Shown: positions 1-16,720, counted from the stretch's first letter. The stretch is DNA of 64,000 nt from Sweltsa coloradensis (GCA_024449915.1 JAMZAV010000970.1:186001-250000); one strand, 5' to 3'. Notes: generated by a model not told the origin, from the sequence alone. Numbers and translations are program-made.

Positions 1-3000
1 CACACTCATGTATCAACCCATCCACACAAGCCCCCAATACAAACACAACACTCATGGTTTTCAACATCCCCACAAGCACAAATTTTCAAACACACACTCT
101 GTATCAAAAATATCCACCAAGCCTAATACAAAAAACACAAATCATGTATCAACTTTTCCACAAAAGCACAATACAAACACACACTTTATGTATCAACTAT
201 CCACACTAGCACAATACAAAACACCCCTCCTTATCAAAATATCCACAAAGCACAATACCCCCAAAAACAACCCCTCATGTATCAAACATCCACACTAGAA
301 AAAATAAAACACACAACCCTGTTTTCAACTATCCAAAACAAACACAAAAACAAAAAACACACTCATGTATCAACTATCCACAAAAGCACCAAAAACAAAA
401 CACCACTCCTGTATCAACTATCCCACACAAGCACAATACCAAAAACCCCCACTCATGTATCAAATTTTCCACCCCAACACAATACAAAAACCCCATCATG
501 TATTTAACTATCCCCCACAAGCACCAAATACAAAACACACACCCATGTACAAAATATCCCCACAAAACACCCAAAACAAAAACACACTCAGGGATCAACT
601 ATCCCCCACAAGTACAATACAAACACACCTCATGTATCAACTAAACCACACAAGCAAATACAAACACACACTCATGTATCAAAATATCCAACAAGGCCCC
701 AAAAACAAAAACCCCACTCATGTATCAACTATCCCCACAAGCACAATAAAAACACACAAATCAGGTTCCAAAAATATCCACACAAGCACAATCAAAAAAC
801 ACACCCATTATAACTAAACCCCAAGCACAAAACAAACACACACCCCTGTATCAACTTCCACAAAGCACAATACAAACACACACTCATGTATCAAAAATAT
901 CCACACCCAAAAACCCAATTTCAAACACAAAACTCTTTCAACTATCCACACAAGCACAATAAAAACACACACTCATGTATCAACTATCCCCACAAACACA
1001 ATACAAAAAACCCCATCATGTTTCCCCTATTCCCCCACAAGCCCCAATACAAACCCCACAGTCATGTATCAACTATCCACACAAGCACAATACAAAAACC
1101 CCACACTCCTGTATAAAATATCCACCCAAGACAAAAACAAAAAACACAATCATGTATCAAAATATCCCCCACAAGCACAATACAAAAAACACACTCATGT
1201 ATCAACTATTTCCCCACAAGCACCCAAAACAAAACACACCCCAAAGGGGTTTTCCCAAATATCCACACAAGCCAAAAAACCACACTCAGGTTTTTCCCAA
1301 ATATCCCCACCAAAGCACAATACAAACACACACCCATTTATCAACTATCCCAAAGCACAATACAAACACACATCATGTATCAAAAATATCCACACAAGCA
1401 CCCAAAACAAAAAACACACTCATGTATCAACTATCCACACAAGCCCCAATACAAAAACCCCACTCATGTTCAACTATCCACAAAAAGGGACAATACAAAC
1501 ACCCCCACTCAGTATCAAAAAACCACACAAGCAAAAATACAAAAACACACCCCATGTATTAACTTTTCCACACAACACAAACAAACACACACTTTATTTA
1601 ACAACCCACCACACAAGCACCAAAACAAACACCACTAAATTTTCAACTACCACACAAAGGGACAATAAAACAAACAAAAAATGTATCCCAATATCCACAC
1701 AAAAACACAAAACAAAAAACCCCACAAATCCTGTATCAAATACCACACAAGCACAATACAAAACACAAATCCCTGTATCAAAATATCCCCCACAAGCACA
1801 AACAAACCACCTAAAGTAAAAACTATCCACACAAGCCAATAAAAAACCCCACTCATGTATCAACTATCCACACAAGCCCCAAAACAAAAACACACTCATG
1901 TTCAACTTTTCCCCACAAGCCCCAATACCAAAAACACATCATTATCAACATCCACACAAAACACAAAAAAAACACACACTCATGTATCAAATATCCTCAC
2001 AAAACACAATACAAACACACACTCATGTATCAACTTTTCCACACAAGCACAATACAACACAAAACCCCATGTATAACTATCCACACAAGCACAAAAACAA
2101 AAAACCCCAATCCCTGTATCAACTATCCACACAAGCACAATACCCAAAAAACACCTCAGGTTCCAACTATCCACCCCAAAACCCCAATACAAACACACAC
2201 CCATGTTTCAACATCCACACAAGCACAAAACAAAAAAACACACCATGTACAACTATCCACACAGGTACAATTTCAAACACCCCACTCATGTTTTTAACTA
2301 TCCCCACAAGCACAATAAAAAACCCCACACTCAAAGTACAACTATCCACCCCAGGTACCCAAAACAAACACCACACTCGTGTTCAACTATCCACACAAGT
2401 ACAATACAAACAAAACACCATGTATCCAAATATCCCCCACAAGCACCCAAAACAAACCCCACCATGTATCAACTATCCAACCCGTACAATACAAAAACAC
2501 ACTCCGTATCAACTATCCCACAAGTACAATAAAAAACCCCAAAACCATGGGATCAAATATCCCCCCACAAGCACAATACAAAAAAACACACTTTTTGTAT
2601 CAAAATATTTCCCCAAACACAAACAAAACACACACTCATTTTAAACAAAAAATCCCACAAGCACAATACAAAAACACACTCATGTATCAAAAATATCCCC
2701 CACAAGACAAAACAAAAAACCACTCCCTGTATCAACTATCCAACAAGTAAAAAAAAACCACACCCATGGATCAAATATCCCACAAAGCACAAAACAAACA
2801 CAAAAACTCATGTATCCAACCCATCCACACAAGCACCCAAAACAAAAACCCATCATGTATCCCAAATATCCACACAAACACAATACAAACAACACTCATG
2901 TATCAAAATATCCAAAACAAGCACAATACAAAAAACACCCCAGGGATCAACTATCCCCCACAAGTACAAAAACAAAAACACACTCATGTATCAACTATCC

Positions 3001-6000
3001 ACACAAGCCCCAATACAAACACACAATCATGTATCAATATCCAACCCAAATACAATACAAACACACAATCATGTATCAAAATAAACCACACAAGCACAAT
3101 ACAAACACACATTTAGTATAACTATCCAAAAAAGCACAATACAAACACACACTCTGTTCAAATATCCACACAAGCAAATACAAAAAACACATCATTATAA
3201 CTATCCAAACAACACAAAAACAAACACAAACCCCCATGGGAAAACTATCCACACAAGCACAATACAAACACACAGCATGTAAACCAAAAATACCACAAAA
3301 AGGGGGCAATACAAAAAAACACCTCATGATCAACTATCCCCCACAAGCCAATTTCAAACACACTCATGTATCAACTATCCACACCAAACACAATACAAAC
3401 CCCACACTCAGTATCAAAATTTTCCACACAAGCACAATACCCCAAAAAACACAATCAAAGTATCAAAAAATATCCAACAAAACACAATACAAAAAACACA
3501 CTTTATGTATCAAATATCCACACAAGCACAATACAAACACACCCCTCATGTATAAAATATCCAAAACTAGCAAAAATACAAACCACACAAAAACATTGGG
3601 TTTAACTACCACACCCAAACACAATACAAAAAACACACACAGTATCAACTATCCCCCCCAAGCACAAAACAAAAAACACTCATGTTCAACTATCCACACA
3701 AACACAATACAAACACCCACACATTTTATCAACCCATCCACACAAGCACAATAAAAAACACAAACATGTATTTAAAATATCCACACAAGCACAATACAAA
3801 CAACACTCAGGGAAACAACTAAACCACACAAGCACCAAACAAACCCCACCTCCCTTTTATCAACTATCCACACAGCACAATACAAAACCCCACACCCCAT
3901 GTATCAACCCATTTCCCCACAAAACACAATAAAAAAACACACACTCATGTATCAACTATCCACACAAGCACCCAAAACAAACACACCCTCCTGTATCAAA
4001 TATCCACCCCAAGCCAATACAAACACACACTTTATGTATCAAAAAATACCACAAGCACAATACAAAAAAACACACCAGTATAACCCCATCCCCAAAAACA
4101 CAATTTTCAAAAAACACACTCATGTATCAACCCAAACCCCCAACAAAAAAACAATACAAACACACCCCTCTGTATCAAAATATCCCACAAGCACAATACA
4201 AAAAAACACACTCATGTTCAAATATCCACACAAGCCCCAATTAAAAAAACACACACTCATGTATCAACTTTCCCCCAAGCAAAAATACAAAAAAACCACT
4301 CATGTAACAACATCCACACAAGCACAAAACAAACAAACACTCATGTATCAACTATCCCACAAGCACAATTTCAAACACACACCCTATGTACAAATATCCA
4401 AACAAGCACCCAATTTCTAACACACCCTCATGTATCAACTACCTCACAGGGACCAAAAACAAAAAACACACTCATGTATCAAAATATCCACACAAAACAC
4501 AATACAAACACAACTCATGTATCAAATATCCAACAAAACACATACAAAAAACAAACTTTATGTATCAACCCATCCACACAAGCACAAACAAAAACAAAAC
4601 TCCCTGTATCAACTATCCACACCAAAACACAAAACAAACACACATCATGTATCAACATCCCACAAGCAAAAATACAAACACACATCATGTATCCCAAATA
4701 TCCCGACAACCCCAATACAAACACACACTTTATGTATAAAATATCCACCAAGCAAATTTCAAAAACACACTCATGTATCAAATTTTCCACACCAACACAA
4801 TACAAACACAACTCAGTATCCCATCCACACAAGCACAAACAAACACACACTCATGTATCAACCCAAACCAGACCCGGGCCCAAAACAAAAAAACACACTC
4901 ATGTAGCAACCATCCACACAAGGGCCCAAAACAAAACACACTCATGTAATTTAACCCCTTTCCCCACAAGCCAATACAAACACACACTCATGTAAACAAC
5001 TACCAGACAAAACACAATACCAAAACCCCACACTCATGTATCAACTATCCACAAAAAGGGACAATACCAAAAACAAAAACTCATGTTACACTATCCAACA
5101 AGCACAAAACAAACACACAAATCATTTTCAACTATCCACACAAGCCAATTTCAAACACACACTCCCTGTATCAAAATATCCACACAACACAATACAAACA
5201 CTCAAAGTAAACAAATATCCACAAAAAGTACAATACAAACCAAAAAACTCTGTATCAACTATCCACACAAGTTTCAATACAAACACACATCATTTTATCA
5301 ACTATCCCACAAAAACCCCAATACAAACACACACCCCCTATTTTTCAACTATCCCAAAAAAGCACAATTTCTAACAAAACACTCATGTATCAACTTTTCC
5401 TCACCCAAACACAATACAAAACAAAACACTCATGTATAACATCCACACAAGCCCCAATAAAAACACCACTCATGTATCAAATATTTCCCCACAAATCAAT
5501 ACAAACACACACTCATGTATCAACTATCCACACAAGCAAATAAAAAACACACACTCATGTAAAAAACTACCACACAAGACAATACAAAAAAACAATCCCT
5601 GGGATCAAAATTCCCACAAGCCCAATTTCAAACCACACTCAAAAGTTTCAACTATCCAACAATCACAATACAAAAAAAACAACCCTGTATCAACTTCCAC
5701 CAAGCAACAATACAAACACCCACTCATGTATCAATATCCACCAAACAATAAAAAAACCCCCCCCCAATCATGTATCAAAATATCCCAAAACAAGTTTAAA
5801 AAACAAAAACACACCATTTTATCAAATTCCACACAAGCACAATACAAAAACACAAATCAGGGATCAACTATCTACACCAAATACAATACAAACACCCAAA
5901 TCATGTTTTAAATATCCACACAAGCAAAAATACAAAAACACACTCATTTTCAACTATCTACACAATTTCAATACAAAAACACACTCATGTACAAAAATAT

Positions 6001-9000
6001 CCCACAAGGGACAATACAAACCCCCACACTCCTGTATCAAAATATCCAAACAAGCACAAAACTAACCACACTCATGTATCAACTATCCTCACAAGTACAA
6101 TACAAAAAACACACTCATGTATCAACTATCCAACAACACAATTTCAAACACACACTCATGTTTCCCCCCCCCATTTCCCCACAAACACCCCCAATTTCAA
6201 AAAACACACTCATTGGGATCAACTAACCACACAAGCACAATACAAACACACACTCATGTATCAAAAATAAACCACACAAGCCAAAAACAAACACACACTC
6301 CTGTATCAACTATCCCCACAAGTAAAAATACAAACACACACTCAAATTTAAAATCCAAAACAAGCACAATACAAACACAAACTCATGTATCAATATCCCA
6401 CAAGCACAATACAAAACCACCCCTCATGTATAAAATTCCACACAAGGGACAATACAAACACACAATTTTTGAATAAAAATCCACACAAGCACAATAAAAC
6501 ACAAAACTCATGGGAAACAACTATCCACACAAGCACAATCAAACACACACCCCCTGGACAACTATCCACACAAACCAATACAAAAAAACACACTCATTTA
6601 TCAACTACCAAACAAGCACAATAAAACACACCCCTCATGTTTTCAATATCCACACAAACACAAACAAACACACACTCAGTATCAAAATATACACACCAAA
6701 ACCAATAAAAAAAACACACTCATGTATCAACTATCCACACAAGCACAATACAAAACAAACATCCTTATCAACTATCCTACAAAACCCAATACCCAAAAAC
6801 ACACCCATTTTAAACAACTATCCCCCAACACAATACCAAAAAACACACCCCAGGGATAACTTCCCCCAAAAAACACAATACAAAAAAAACACTCATGTTC
6901 AACTATCCCACACCCAAACAAATACAAAAAACCCCCCTCTGTTCAACTATACACCCCAAGCAAAAATACAAACACCCCACTAAAAGTTCAAAAATATCCC
7001 CACAAACACAATACAAAAACACACCAGTATCAACTTCCAAAACAAGCAAAAATACCCCAAAAAAAACACTCATGTATCAAATATCCACACCCAAACAAAA
7101 ATACAAACCCCCACTCTGTATTTAACTATCCACACAACCAATTTTCAAACACACACTCATGTATAACTATTTCCCCAAAAAGGGAAATAAAAAAACCCCG
7201 CCAAATTTTAAATATCACACTAGCACCAAAACAAACACACACTCTGTATCAACTATCCCCCACAAGCACAATACAAACACACACTCCCTGTATTTAACTA
7301 CTAACAAACACAATAAAACACACACTCTGTATCAAATTTTCCACACAAGCACAAAACAAAAACACACTCCCTGTATCAAATATCCACACAAGCACAAAAC
7401 AAACAAAAACTCATGTATCAAAATATCCACACAAGGGAAAAATACCCAAAACACCACATGTATCAAAATAAACCACACCCAAACACAATTTTCAAACCAC
7501 ACTAAGGGGTTTAACTATCCACACCAAGGGACCAAAAAAACACACACTCATGTTCAAATATCCCCACTAGCACAATACAAAAACACACCATGTATCAACC
7601 CATCCACACAAGCACAATACAAAAACACACTCATGTATCAAAAATATCCCCACAAGCACAAAACAAAAAACCCCGCTAAAGTATAACTTCCACACAAGCA
7701 CAATACAAACACCAAATCATGTATAAAATTACACAACAAACACCAAACAAAAAAAACACTCATGTAACAACTATCCACACAAGCAAAATACAAACCACGC
7801 TCATGGGATCAACCCATTTCCAACCCCAAGCACAATACAAACACACACTCATGTATCAAATATTTCCCCCACACACAATCAAAAAACCCCCATGTATCAA
7901 CTATCCACACAAGGGACAATACAAAAACCACCAGGTATCAACTATCCACACAAGCACAATACAAACCCCACACTCATGGGACAACATCCACACAAAAACC
8001 CCAAAAACAAAACAAAACCCCATGTATCAAATATCCAAACAAACACAATACAAACAAAACAATCATGTATCCAAAATTCCTAAAAACACAAAAACAAACC
8101 ACCTCATGTATCAACTATCCACACAAGCACAATACAAAAAACACACTCATGTATCAACTTCCCCACAAAGCAAATACAAAAACCCTCCTTTATCAACTAT
8201 CCACACAAGTAAAAAACAAAAAACACCCTCAGGTATTTAACTATCCACACAAACACAATACAAAAAACACACTTCATGTATCAAGTATCCACAAAAAGCA
8301 CAAAACAAACACCCCAAATCATGGTAAAAACACCCACAACCCAAACACCCAAAACCAAACCCCACTATTATCAACACCACACAAGCACAAAACAAAAAAA
8401 ACACTAATGTATCAAAATATCCACACAAGACAATTTCAAAAAACACACTCATGTATCAAAAATCCACCCAACACATCAAAAACACCACTCATGAAACAAC
8501 TATCCACACAAGCACAATACAAACAACAATCAGGGATCAACTATCCACACAAGCAAATACAAACACACACCCCATGTATAAAATATCCACAAAGGGCCCC
8601 AAACAAACCACACTATGTATCAAATAACCACACAAAAACACAAAACAAACACACACTCCCTGTACAACTATCCTAAAAAAGCACAAAACAAACACACACT
8701 CAGGGATCAACTATCCACACAAGCCAATACAAACACAAAACTCATTATCAACCCATCCACACAACACAATAAAAAACACAACCCCTCATGTATCAACATC
8801 CAAAACCCAAACACAAAAACAAACACACACTCAAAGTATAAAATATCCACACAACACAATACAAAACACACTCAGTATCAACTTCCACACCCAAACACAA
8901 TCAAAAACACATCATGTATCAACTGTCCACACAAGCACAGTAAAAACCCACACTCATGTAAACAAAATACCACACAAGCACAAAAACAAACACACACTCA

Positions 9001-12000
9001 TGTATCAACATCCAACAACACAATACAAAAAAACAAACTAAGTATCCCCTATCCCACACAAGCACCCCAAAACAAAACACACAATCCCTGTAAACAAAAT
9101 ATCCACACAAGGGACAGTACAAAAAAAAACCACACTCATGTTCAACTACCACACAAGCACAATACAAAACCCCACTCATGTATCAACTATCCACACAAAC
9201 ACCCAAAACAAAAAACACCCCCTCATGTATCAAAATACCAAAAAGCACAATAAAACACACACTCCCTGTATCAACTATCCACACAAGAGCACAATCCCAA
9301 AAACACACTCAGTATCCCAAATATCCACACAAGTACAATAAAAAACACACACCATGTATCCAAAATATCCACACAAGAAAAATCAAACCCCCACACTCAT
9401 GTAACAACTATCCACCCCAAAACAAAACAAAAAACACACTTAAAGTAAACAACTATCCACACAAAACACAATACAAACACCCCCTCATGTATCAAAATTC
9501 CACACAAGCACAAAACAAAACACCCCCACTATGTATCAAAATATCCACACAAGTACAATACAAACACACATCATGTATTTACTATCCCCAAGGTACAAAA
9601 AAAAAAACACACGCTCATGTATCAACTATCCACCAAGCAAACACAAACACACACTTCATGTATCAAAATATCCAAAACACAGTACAAAAAAACACTCATT
9701 TATCAAAATATCCACAAAAGCACAATACAAACACACACCATGTATCAACAAACCAACAAAACACAACCCAAACACACACTCATGTAAACTATCCACCAAA
9801 AAGCACAGTACAAAAACAAAAACTCAGTATCAAAAAAAACCCCCCACAACAAAATTTCAAACACACCCCTCATGTATCAAATATCCACACAAGCAAAAAT
9901 ACAAAAAACACACCATGTTTTCAACCCATCCACACAATAAAAATTTCAAACACACACTCTGTATAACTGTCCACACAAGCACTACAAACCCACCTCAAAA
10001 GTACAACTATCCACACAAGTACAATACAAACCCCCCATCATGTATTTACTATCCACACAGGTACAACACAAACACACACACATATATATAAAATCCACAC
10101 AAGCACAAAACAAACACACACCCATGTATCAAATATTTCCCCACAAGACAATAAAACACACACCTTTATGTATCAACTAAACCACACAAGCACAATACAA
10201 ACCCACATCATGTATCAACTATCCCCACCCAACACAAAACAAAAAACCCCCTCATTATCAACTATCCCCACAAGACCAAAACAAAAAAACACACCAAATT
10301 TTTTTAAATATCCACACAAGAACCCAAAACAAACACACCCCATGTTCAACTATCCAACAAGCACAAAAAAACACACTTTATGTATCAACTACCCCCCAAG
10401 CACCAAAAAAACACACATCATGTATCAAAATATTTCCCCCAAGCACAATACAAACCCCCCCACTCAGTATCAACTATTTCCCCACAAGTAAAAAAAAAAC
10501 ACACCTCGGGATCAAATATCCCACAAGCAAATTTCAAAAAACACACTAGTACAAAATATCCCACAAGCACAATACAAACACACACTCATGTATCAACTAT
10601 CCAACAATCACAATACAAACACACAATCATGTTTCAAATGTCCACCCCGGGACAAAACAAACACAAAACTCAGGGAAAACAAATTCCCCCAAAAGTTTCA
10701 ATACAAACACACCCCTCATGTATTTATATCCACACAGGTTTCAACACAAAAACAAGCTCATTGGGATCAACTATCCACACAAGCACAACACAAACACACA
10801 CTCAGTAAAACTATCCCCACAAGCAAATAAAAAAAACACCTCATGTATTTACTACCACACAGGGACAACACAAACAACCCCCTTGTATCAACTATCCACA
10901 CAAAACACAAAAACAAACACACACTCATGTTTTCAACTATCCAACAAGCACAATAAAAACACACACTATGTATAACTATCCAAACAACACAATACAAACC
11001 CCACATCATGTATCCAACTATCCCACAAGCCCCAATACAAACCCCCAACACTCATGTACAACTTCCACACAAATAAAAATACAAACACACACTTTATGTA
11101 TCAAAATATCCACACAAGCACCAAAACAAAAACACACTCATGTATCAACTATCCCCACAAGCCCCAAAAACAAAAAACCCCCAATCATGTATCAACCATC
11201 CACCAAAAAAGCACAATACAAACACACACTCATTTTATCAACTATCCCCCCAAAAAAGCACAATAAAAAAAACACACACTCATGTATTTAAAAAATTTCC
11301 CCACAAGGACAATACAAACACAAAACTCACGGATCCAAATATCCACACAAGCCCCAATCAAACACACACTCAAAGTATCAACTAATCCACACAAACACAA
11401 AAAACAAAAACACACTCATGTAAACAACTATCCACACAAACACAAACAAACACCCCACTTTATTGTATCCCAAATATCCCCCAAAAGTACAATACAAAAA
11501 ACCACTCATGATCAAATTCCACAAAAAAGCACAATACAAAAACACCACTCATGTATCAACTATCCACACCCAAACACCAAAACAAACACACAAATCATGT
11601 ATCAACTTCCCCACAAGCACAAAACAAAAAACCCCAATCATGTATCAAATATCCACACAAGCACAAACCCAAAAACACACTCATGTATCAAAATATCCCA
11701 AAAAGCACAATAAAAACAAAACACTCATTTTATAACATCCACACAAGCCCCAAAAACAAACCACACCCCATTTATCAAATACCACACAAGCAATACAAAA
11801 AACACAAATCATTTTATCAACTATCCACAAAAAGCACAATCCCAAACCCCCACACTCATTTTACAACTATCCCCACAAGTACCAAAACCCAAACCCCACA
11901 CTCAGTATCAATAAACCACACAGCACAATACAAAAAACACACTCATGTATCAACTATTTTCCCCAAAAAGCACAAACAAACACACCTTTATGTATCAACT

Positions 12001-15000
12001 ATCCACACAATACAATACCCAAAAACACACTCATTTTATCAACTATCCCCCACAAGCACCATACAAAAACACACTCTGTTTTCAAAAATAAACCACACAA
12101 ATAAATACAAACCACATCAGTATCAACTTTTCCACACAAGCACAATACAAAAAAAACAATCTGTATCAAAATATCTACACAGGGGACAAAACAAACACAC
12201 ACTCATGTATCAAATATCCACCCCAAATACAAAAACAAACACACACTAAAGTTTAACTACTACACATAAAAATACAAACACACCCTCATGTATCAAAAAT
12301 ATCTACACAGGTACAATACAAACACACACTCATTAAACAACTACCCCACAAGTACAAAACAAACACACCCTTTAGTATAAAATAACCAAAACAAGCACAA
12401 TACAAAAAACACCCCTCAGTATCAACTATACACACAAGCAAAAATACAAAAAACACATTGTATCCCAAATATCCACACCCAAACACAATACAAAAACCAC
12501 TCATGTATCAAAATCCACACAAGTAAAAAAACAAAAACCCCCCACTCATGTATCAAATATTTCCCCCCAAGCAAAAATACAAACACCAAATCAGTAAAAA
12601 CTATCCACACAAGTACAACACAAAAAACACATCATGTAAACAAATATCCAAAACAAGTACAAAACAAACACACACTCATGTATCAACTTCCACACAAGAA
12701 AAAATACCAAAAAACACACTCATGATCAAAATATCCCCCACAAGCACAATAAAAAAAAAAAAACACACACTCATGTATCAAAAATATCCAAACTAAACAC
12801 AATACAAACCCACTTATGTATTTAACTATCCACACAAGCACAATACAAAAAACACACTCATGTATAACTATCCAACAAGCACAAACAAACAAACCCCTCA
12901 TTTTATCAACTATCCACACAAAACCATAAAACACACCCCTCATGTATCAAATATCCACACCCAAACACAATACAAACACAAAACTCAGTATCAAAATCCA
13001 CCAAGCACAATACAAACACCCCACCATGTATCAAAATATCCACACAAGCACAAAACAAAAACACACTCATTAAACCAAATATCCACACGTACAATACAAA
13101 CACCCTCTGTATCAACTTTTTTTCCCACAAACACAATACAAAAAAAACACACTCATTAAAAATTCCACACAAGCAAAAATACAAACCACACAATCATGTA
13201 TCAACTATCCCCCCACAAGTACCAAAACAAACACACACTCATGTATCAAAATATCCACACAAGCACATCCCAAAAACACAAATATTATCAAAATTCCACC
13301 AAGCACCGTACAAACACAAAACTATGTTAAAACAAAATTCCACACAAACCCCAAAAACAAAAAACACACTCATGTACAACTATTTCCCCACCAACACAAT
13401 ACAAACACACACACATGTATCAACTATTTCCCCACAAGCCCCAAAACAAACCCACACTCATGTATCAACTATCCCCACAAGTTTCAACCCAAACACACAC
13501 TTTAGGGACAAATATCCACACCAACACAAAAACAAAAACCCCCAAATTATGTAAACAACTATCCAAACCCAAGTACAATAAAAAACACACACTCAGGGAT
13601 AACTATCCACACAAAACCCAAAACAAACACCCCACTCATGTAAACAAAATATCCACACAAGCACAATACAAACCACACCATGTAAACAACTATCCACACA
13701 AGTAAAAACACAAACACACACCCCATTTTAAAAAAATATCCATACCCAAACAAAAATACAACACACCCCTCCCTGTATCAACTATCCCCACAAGCACAAT
13801 ACAAAAAACACACTCATTTTTCAACATCCACCAAGCCCAGTACAAACACACACTCATGTATCAAAAATACCACACAAGCACAATAAAAACACACCCCTCA
13901 TGTTTTCAAAATAAACCACCCCAAGCCAATAAAAAAAACACACACTCATGTATCCAAATATCCACCCAAGTTTCAACACAAACCCCAAAAACTAAAGTAT
14001 CAACTATCCACACAAGCACCAAAAACAAAACCCCCACACTCTGTATTTAACTAATTTCCCCAAGCAAAAATACAAAAACCCACCCCATGTATCAAATATC
14101 CCCACAAGCACAATTTCAAAAACACACTCATGTATCAACTCCACACAAGCACAATACAAAAAACACACTCATGTAAACAACTACCACACAAGTACAATAC
14201 AAAAACACACTCAGTTTTCAAAAAATATCCACACAAGCACAATACAAACAAAACTCTGTACCCAAATATCCACACAATACAATACAAACACACACTCATG
14301 TTCCCAAATATCCCCCACAAGTACAAAAACAAACACAAAACTCATGTATCAACATCCACACAAGCCCAAAACAAAACAAACCATGTATCAACTAAACCAC
14401 ACAAGCACAATAAAAAACACACTCAGTATCCAAAAATATCCACACAAATTTCAAACAAACAACCCCTCATGTACAACTTTTCCCCACAAGTCCAAAACAA
14501 ACACACACTCATGTACAACTATCCACACAAAACACAATACAAAAAACCCCACTCATTTTATCAACTATCCACACAAGCACAATTTCAAACAAAACTCATG
14601 TATCAAAAATATCCAAAACAAGCACAATAAAACACACACCCGTTTTATCAAAATATCCACACAAAACACAATACAAACACATCATGTATCCCAAATATCC
14701 ACACAACACAATACAAAAAAAAACACTCCCTGTTTCAAAAATCCACACAAGCAAACCCCAAAACAAACACACATAAGTTTTCAACTATCCACAAAAAAGT
14801 ACAACCAAAAAAACACACTCATGATCAACTTCCACACAAGCCCAATACAAAAAACACACTCATGTATCAACTATCCCACAAGTACAAAACAAACACCACT
14901 CATGTATTTAACTAACCCCCACAAGTACAATACAAAAAACACAATCATTTTTGTATTAACTAAACCCCCAAGTACAATTACAAACACACACTCCCTGTAA

Positions 15001-16720
15001 AACAACTATCCAAAACAAAATACAATTTCAAACACACCCCTCATGTTTTTTAACTATCCACACAAAGCACAATACAAAAACACACTAAAGTATCAACTAT
15101 TTCCCTTTCAAGCACAAAACAAAACACTCATTTATCAAAATATCCCCCACAAGCACAATCAAACACACCTCAGTATCAAAATATCCACACAAAACACAAT
15201 TACAAAAACAAAACTCATGTATCAACATCCCCCACAAGCACAATACAAAAAAACACTCATGTATTTTAACTATTCCCCACAAGCACAATACAAACAAACC
15301 CTCAAAGTTTTCAAAATATCCCACAAGTACCCCAAAACAAAAACACATCATGACAACTATCCCAAAGTACAATACAAACACACACTCATGTATTAAAATT
15401 CCACACAAACCCAATAAAAAACAAACAAACAAAAACTCAGGGATCAACTACCAACAAGTACCTACAAACACACACTCATGTTTAACTATCCCCCAAAAAG
15501 CACAAACAAACACGCCTCATGTATTTAAACTATCCCCCAAAAGCACAATAAAAAACACGCACTCATGTATCAAAATATCCACCAAGCACAATACAAAACA
15601 CACATCATTATTTAACTATCCACACAAGCACAATCAAACAAACACTCATGTATCAATATCCACAAAAGGGAAAAATAAAAAACACACACCCCATGTATCA
15701 ATTCCACACAAGCACAATACAAAACACACCATGTATCCAAATATTTCCCCACAACACAGTACAAACACACACTCATGTATCAACTATCCAAAACAAGCAC
15801 CAAAAACAAAACACACTCATTAAACAACATCCCAAAACAACCCCAGTACAAGCACAAAAATCATGTCAACTAGCCACACCCAAACACAATACAAAAAAAC
15901 CCCCACTCATGTATCCCCTATCCACCCCAAGCACAATACAAAACACACCCTCATTTTTCAAAATATCCAACAAACACAATACAAAAACACACTCATGTAT
16001 AAATATCCCCCAAAAAGCACAAAACAAAAACACACTAAAGTATCAACTATCCACAAAAGCACAATAAAAACACAAATCATGATCACATCCACACAAGCAC
16101 AATACAAACACACACTCATTTTATAACTATCCCCCAACAAGCCAAAAAAAAACACACACTCATTTAAAATTCCCCCAAACCAATACAAACAAAAATTTAT
16201 GGGAAACAACTTCCCCCAAGCCCCAATACCAAAAAACACACTCATGTATCAACATCCAAAACAAGTACAATACAAAAACACAAATCATGTATCAACTATC
16301 CACAACAGGCACCCAAAAAAAAACACCTCAGGGATCAACTAACCACACAAGACCAAAACCAAAAAACACAAATCATGTATCAACTAACCACAAAAAGCAC
16401 AATTTCAAACACACACTCATGTATCAAATATCCACACAAGCACAATACAAAACCCCCCCTCATGTATCAACTATCCCCACAAGCACAATACAAACCCCGC
16501 ACTCCTGATCAACTATCCCACAACAAAACAAACAAACAACCAAAACTCATGTATCAACTATCCACACAAGCACAATACAAAAACACACTCATGTATCAAC
16601 TATCCACACAAGCACAATACAAACACACACTCATGTATCAACTATCCACACAAGCACAATACAAACACACACTCATGTATCAACTATCCACACAAGTACA
16701 ATACAAACACACACTCATGT
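1..16720 (+). repeat. 42-bp satellite array
   Basis: Continuous tandem repeat from the left edge. A clean monomer is at 16,629-16,670: it begins ACTCATGTATCAACTATCC, continues with ACACAAGCACAATAC and ends AAACACAC. The period in clean units is 42 bp; interior units are often 36-41 bp through small deletions, giving about 400 copies. The + strand is A/C-rich with G almost only in the ATG and AAG positions. As 42 is 14 codons and the monomer lacks TAA, TAG and TGA in all three + frames, long spurious reading frames arise everywhere (14-residue period MYQLSTQAQYKHTL in one frame). There is no sign that any frame is preferred. Arrays like this are typical of heterochromatic or subtelomeric satellite; the true length is unknown because the array leaves the window. 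Confidence 0.97.
16546..16720 (+). repeat. Perfect terminal units of the 42-bp satellite
   Basis: The last four units match each other almost base for base (one AGCACA/AGTACA change, one AAAA variant), unlike the interior. Repeat character stops at about 16,720 after ACTCATGTA, and unrelated AT-rich sequence follows. This is the best place to read the true monomer. Confidence 0.9.

Noticed and set aside
1..16720. CRISPR array
   Set aside because: There are no unique spacers between repeats; units are contiguous, and the setting is eukaryotic.
1..16720. Centromeric satellite with a CENP-B box
   Set aside because: I see no CENP-B-like box in the monomer. Location on the chromosome cannot be told from the sequence.
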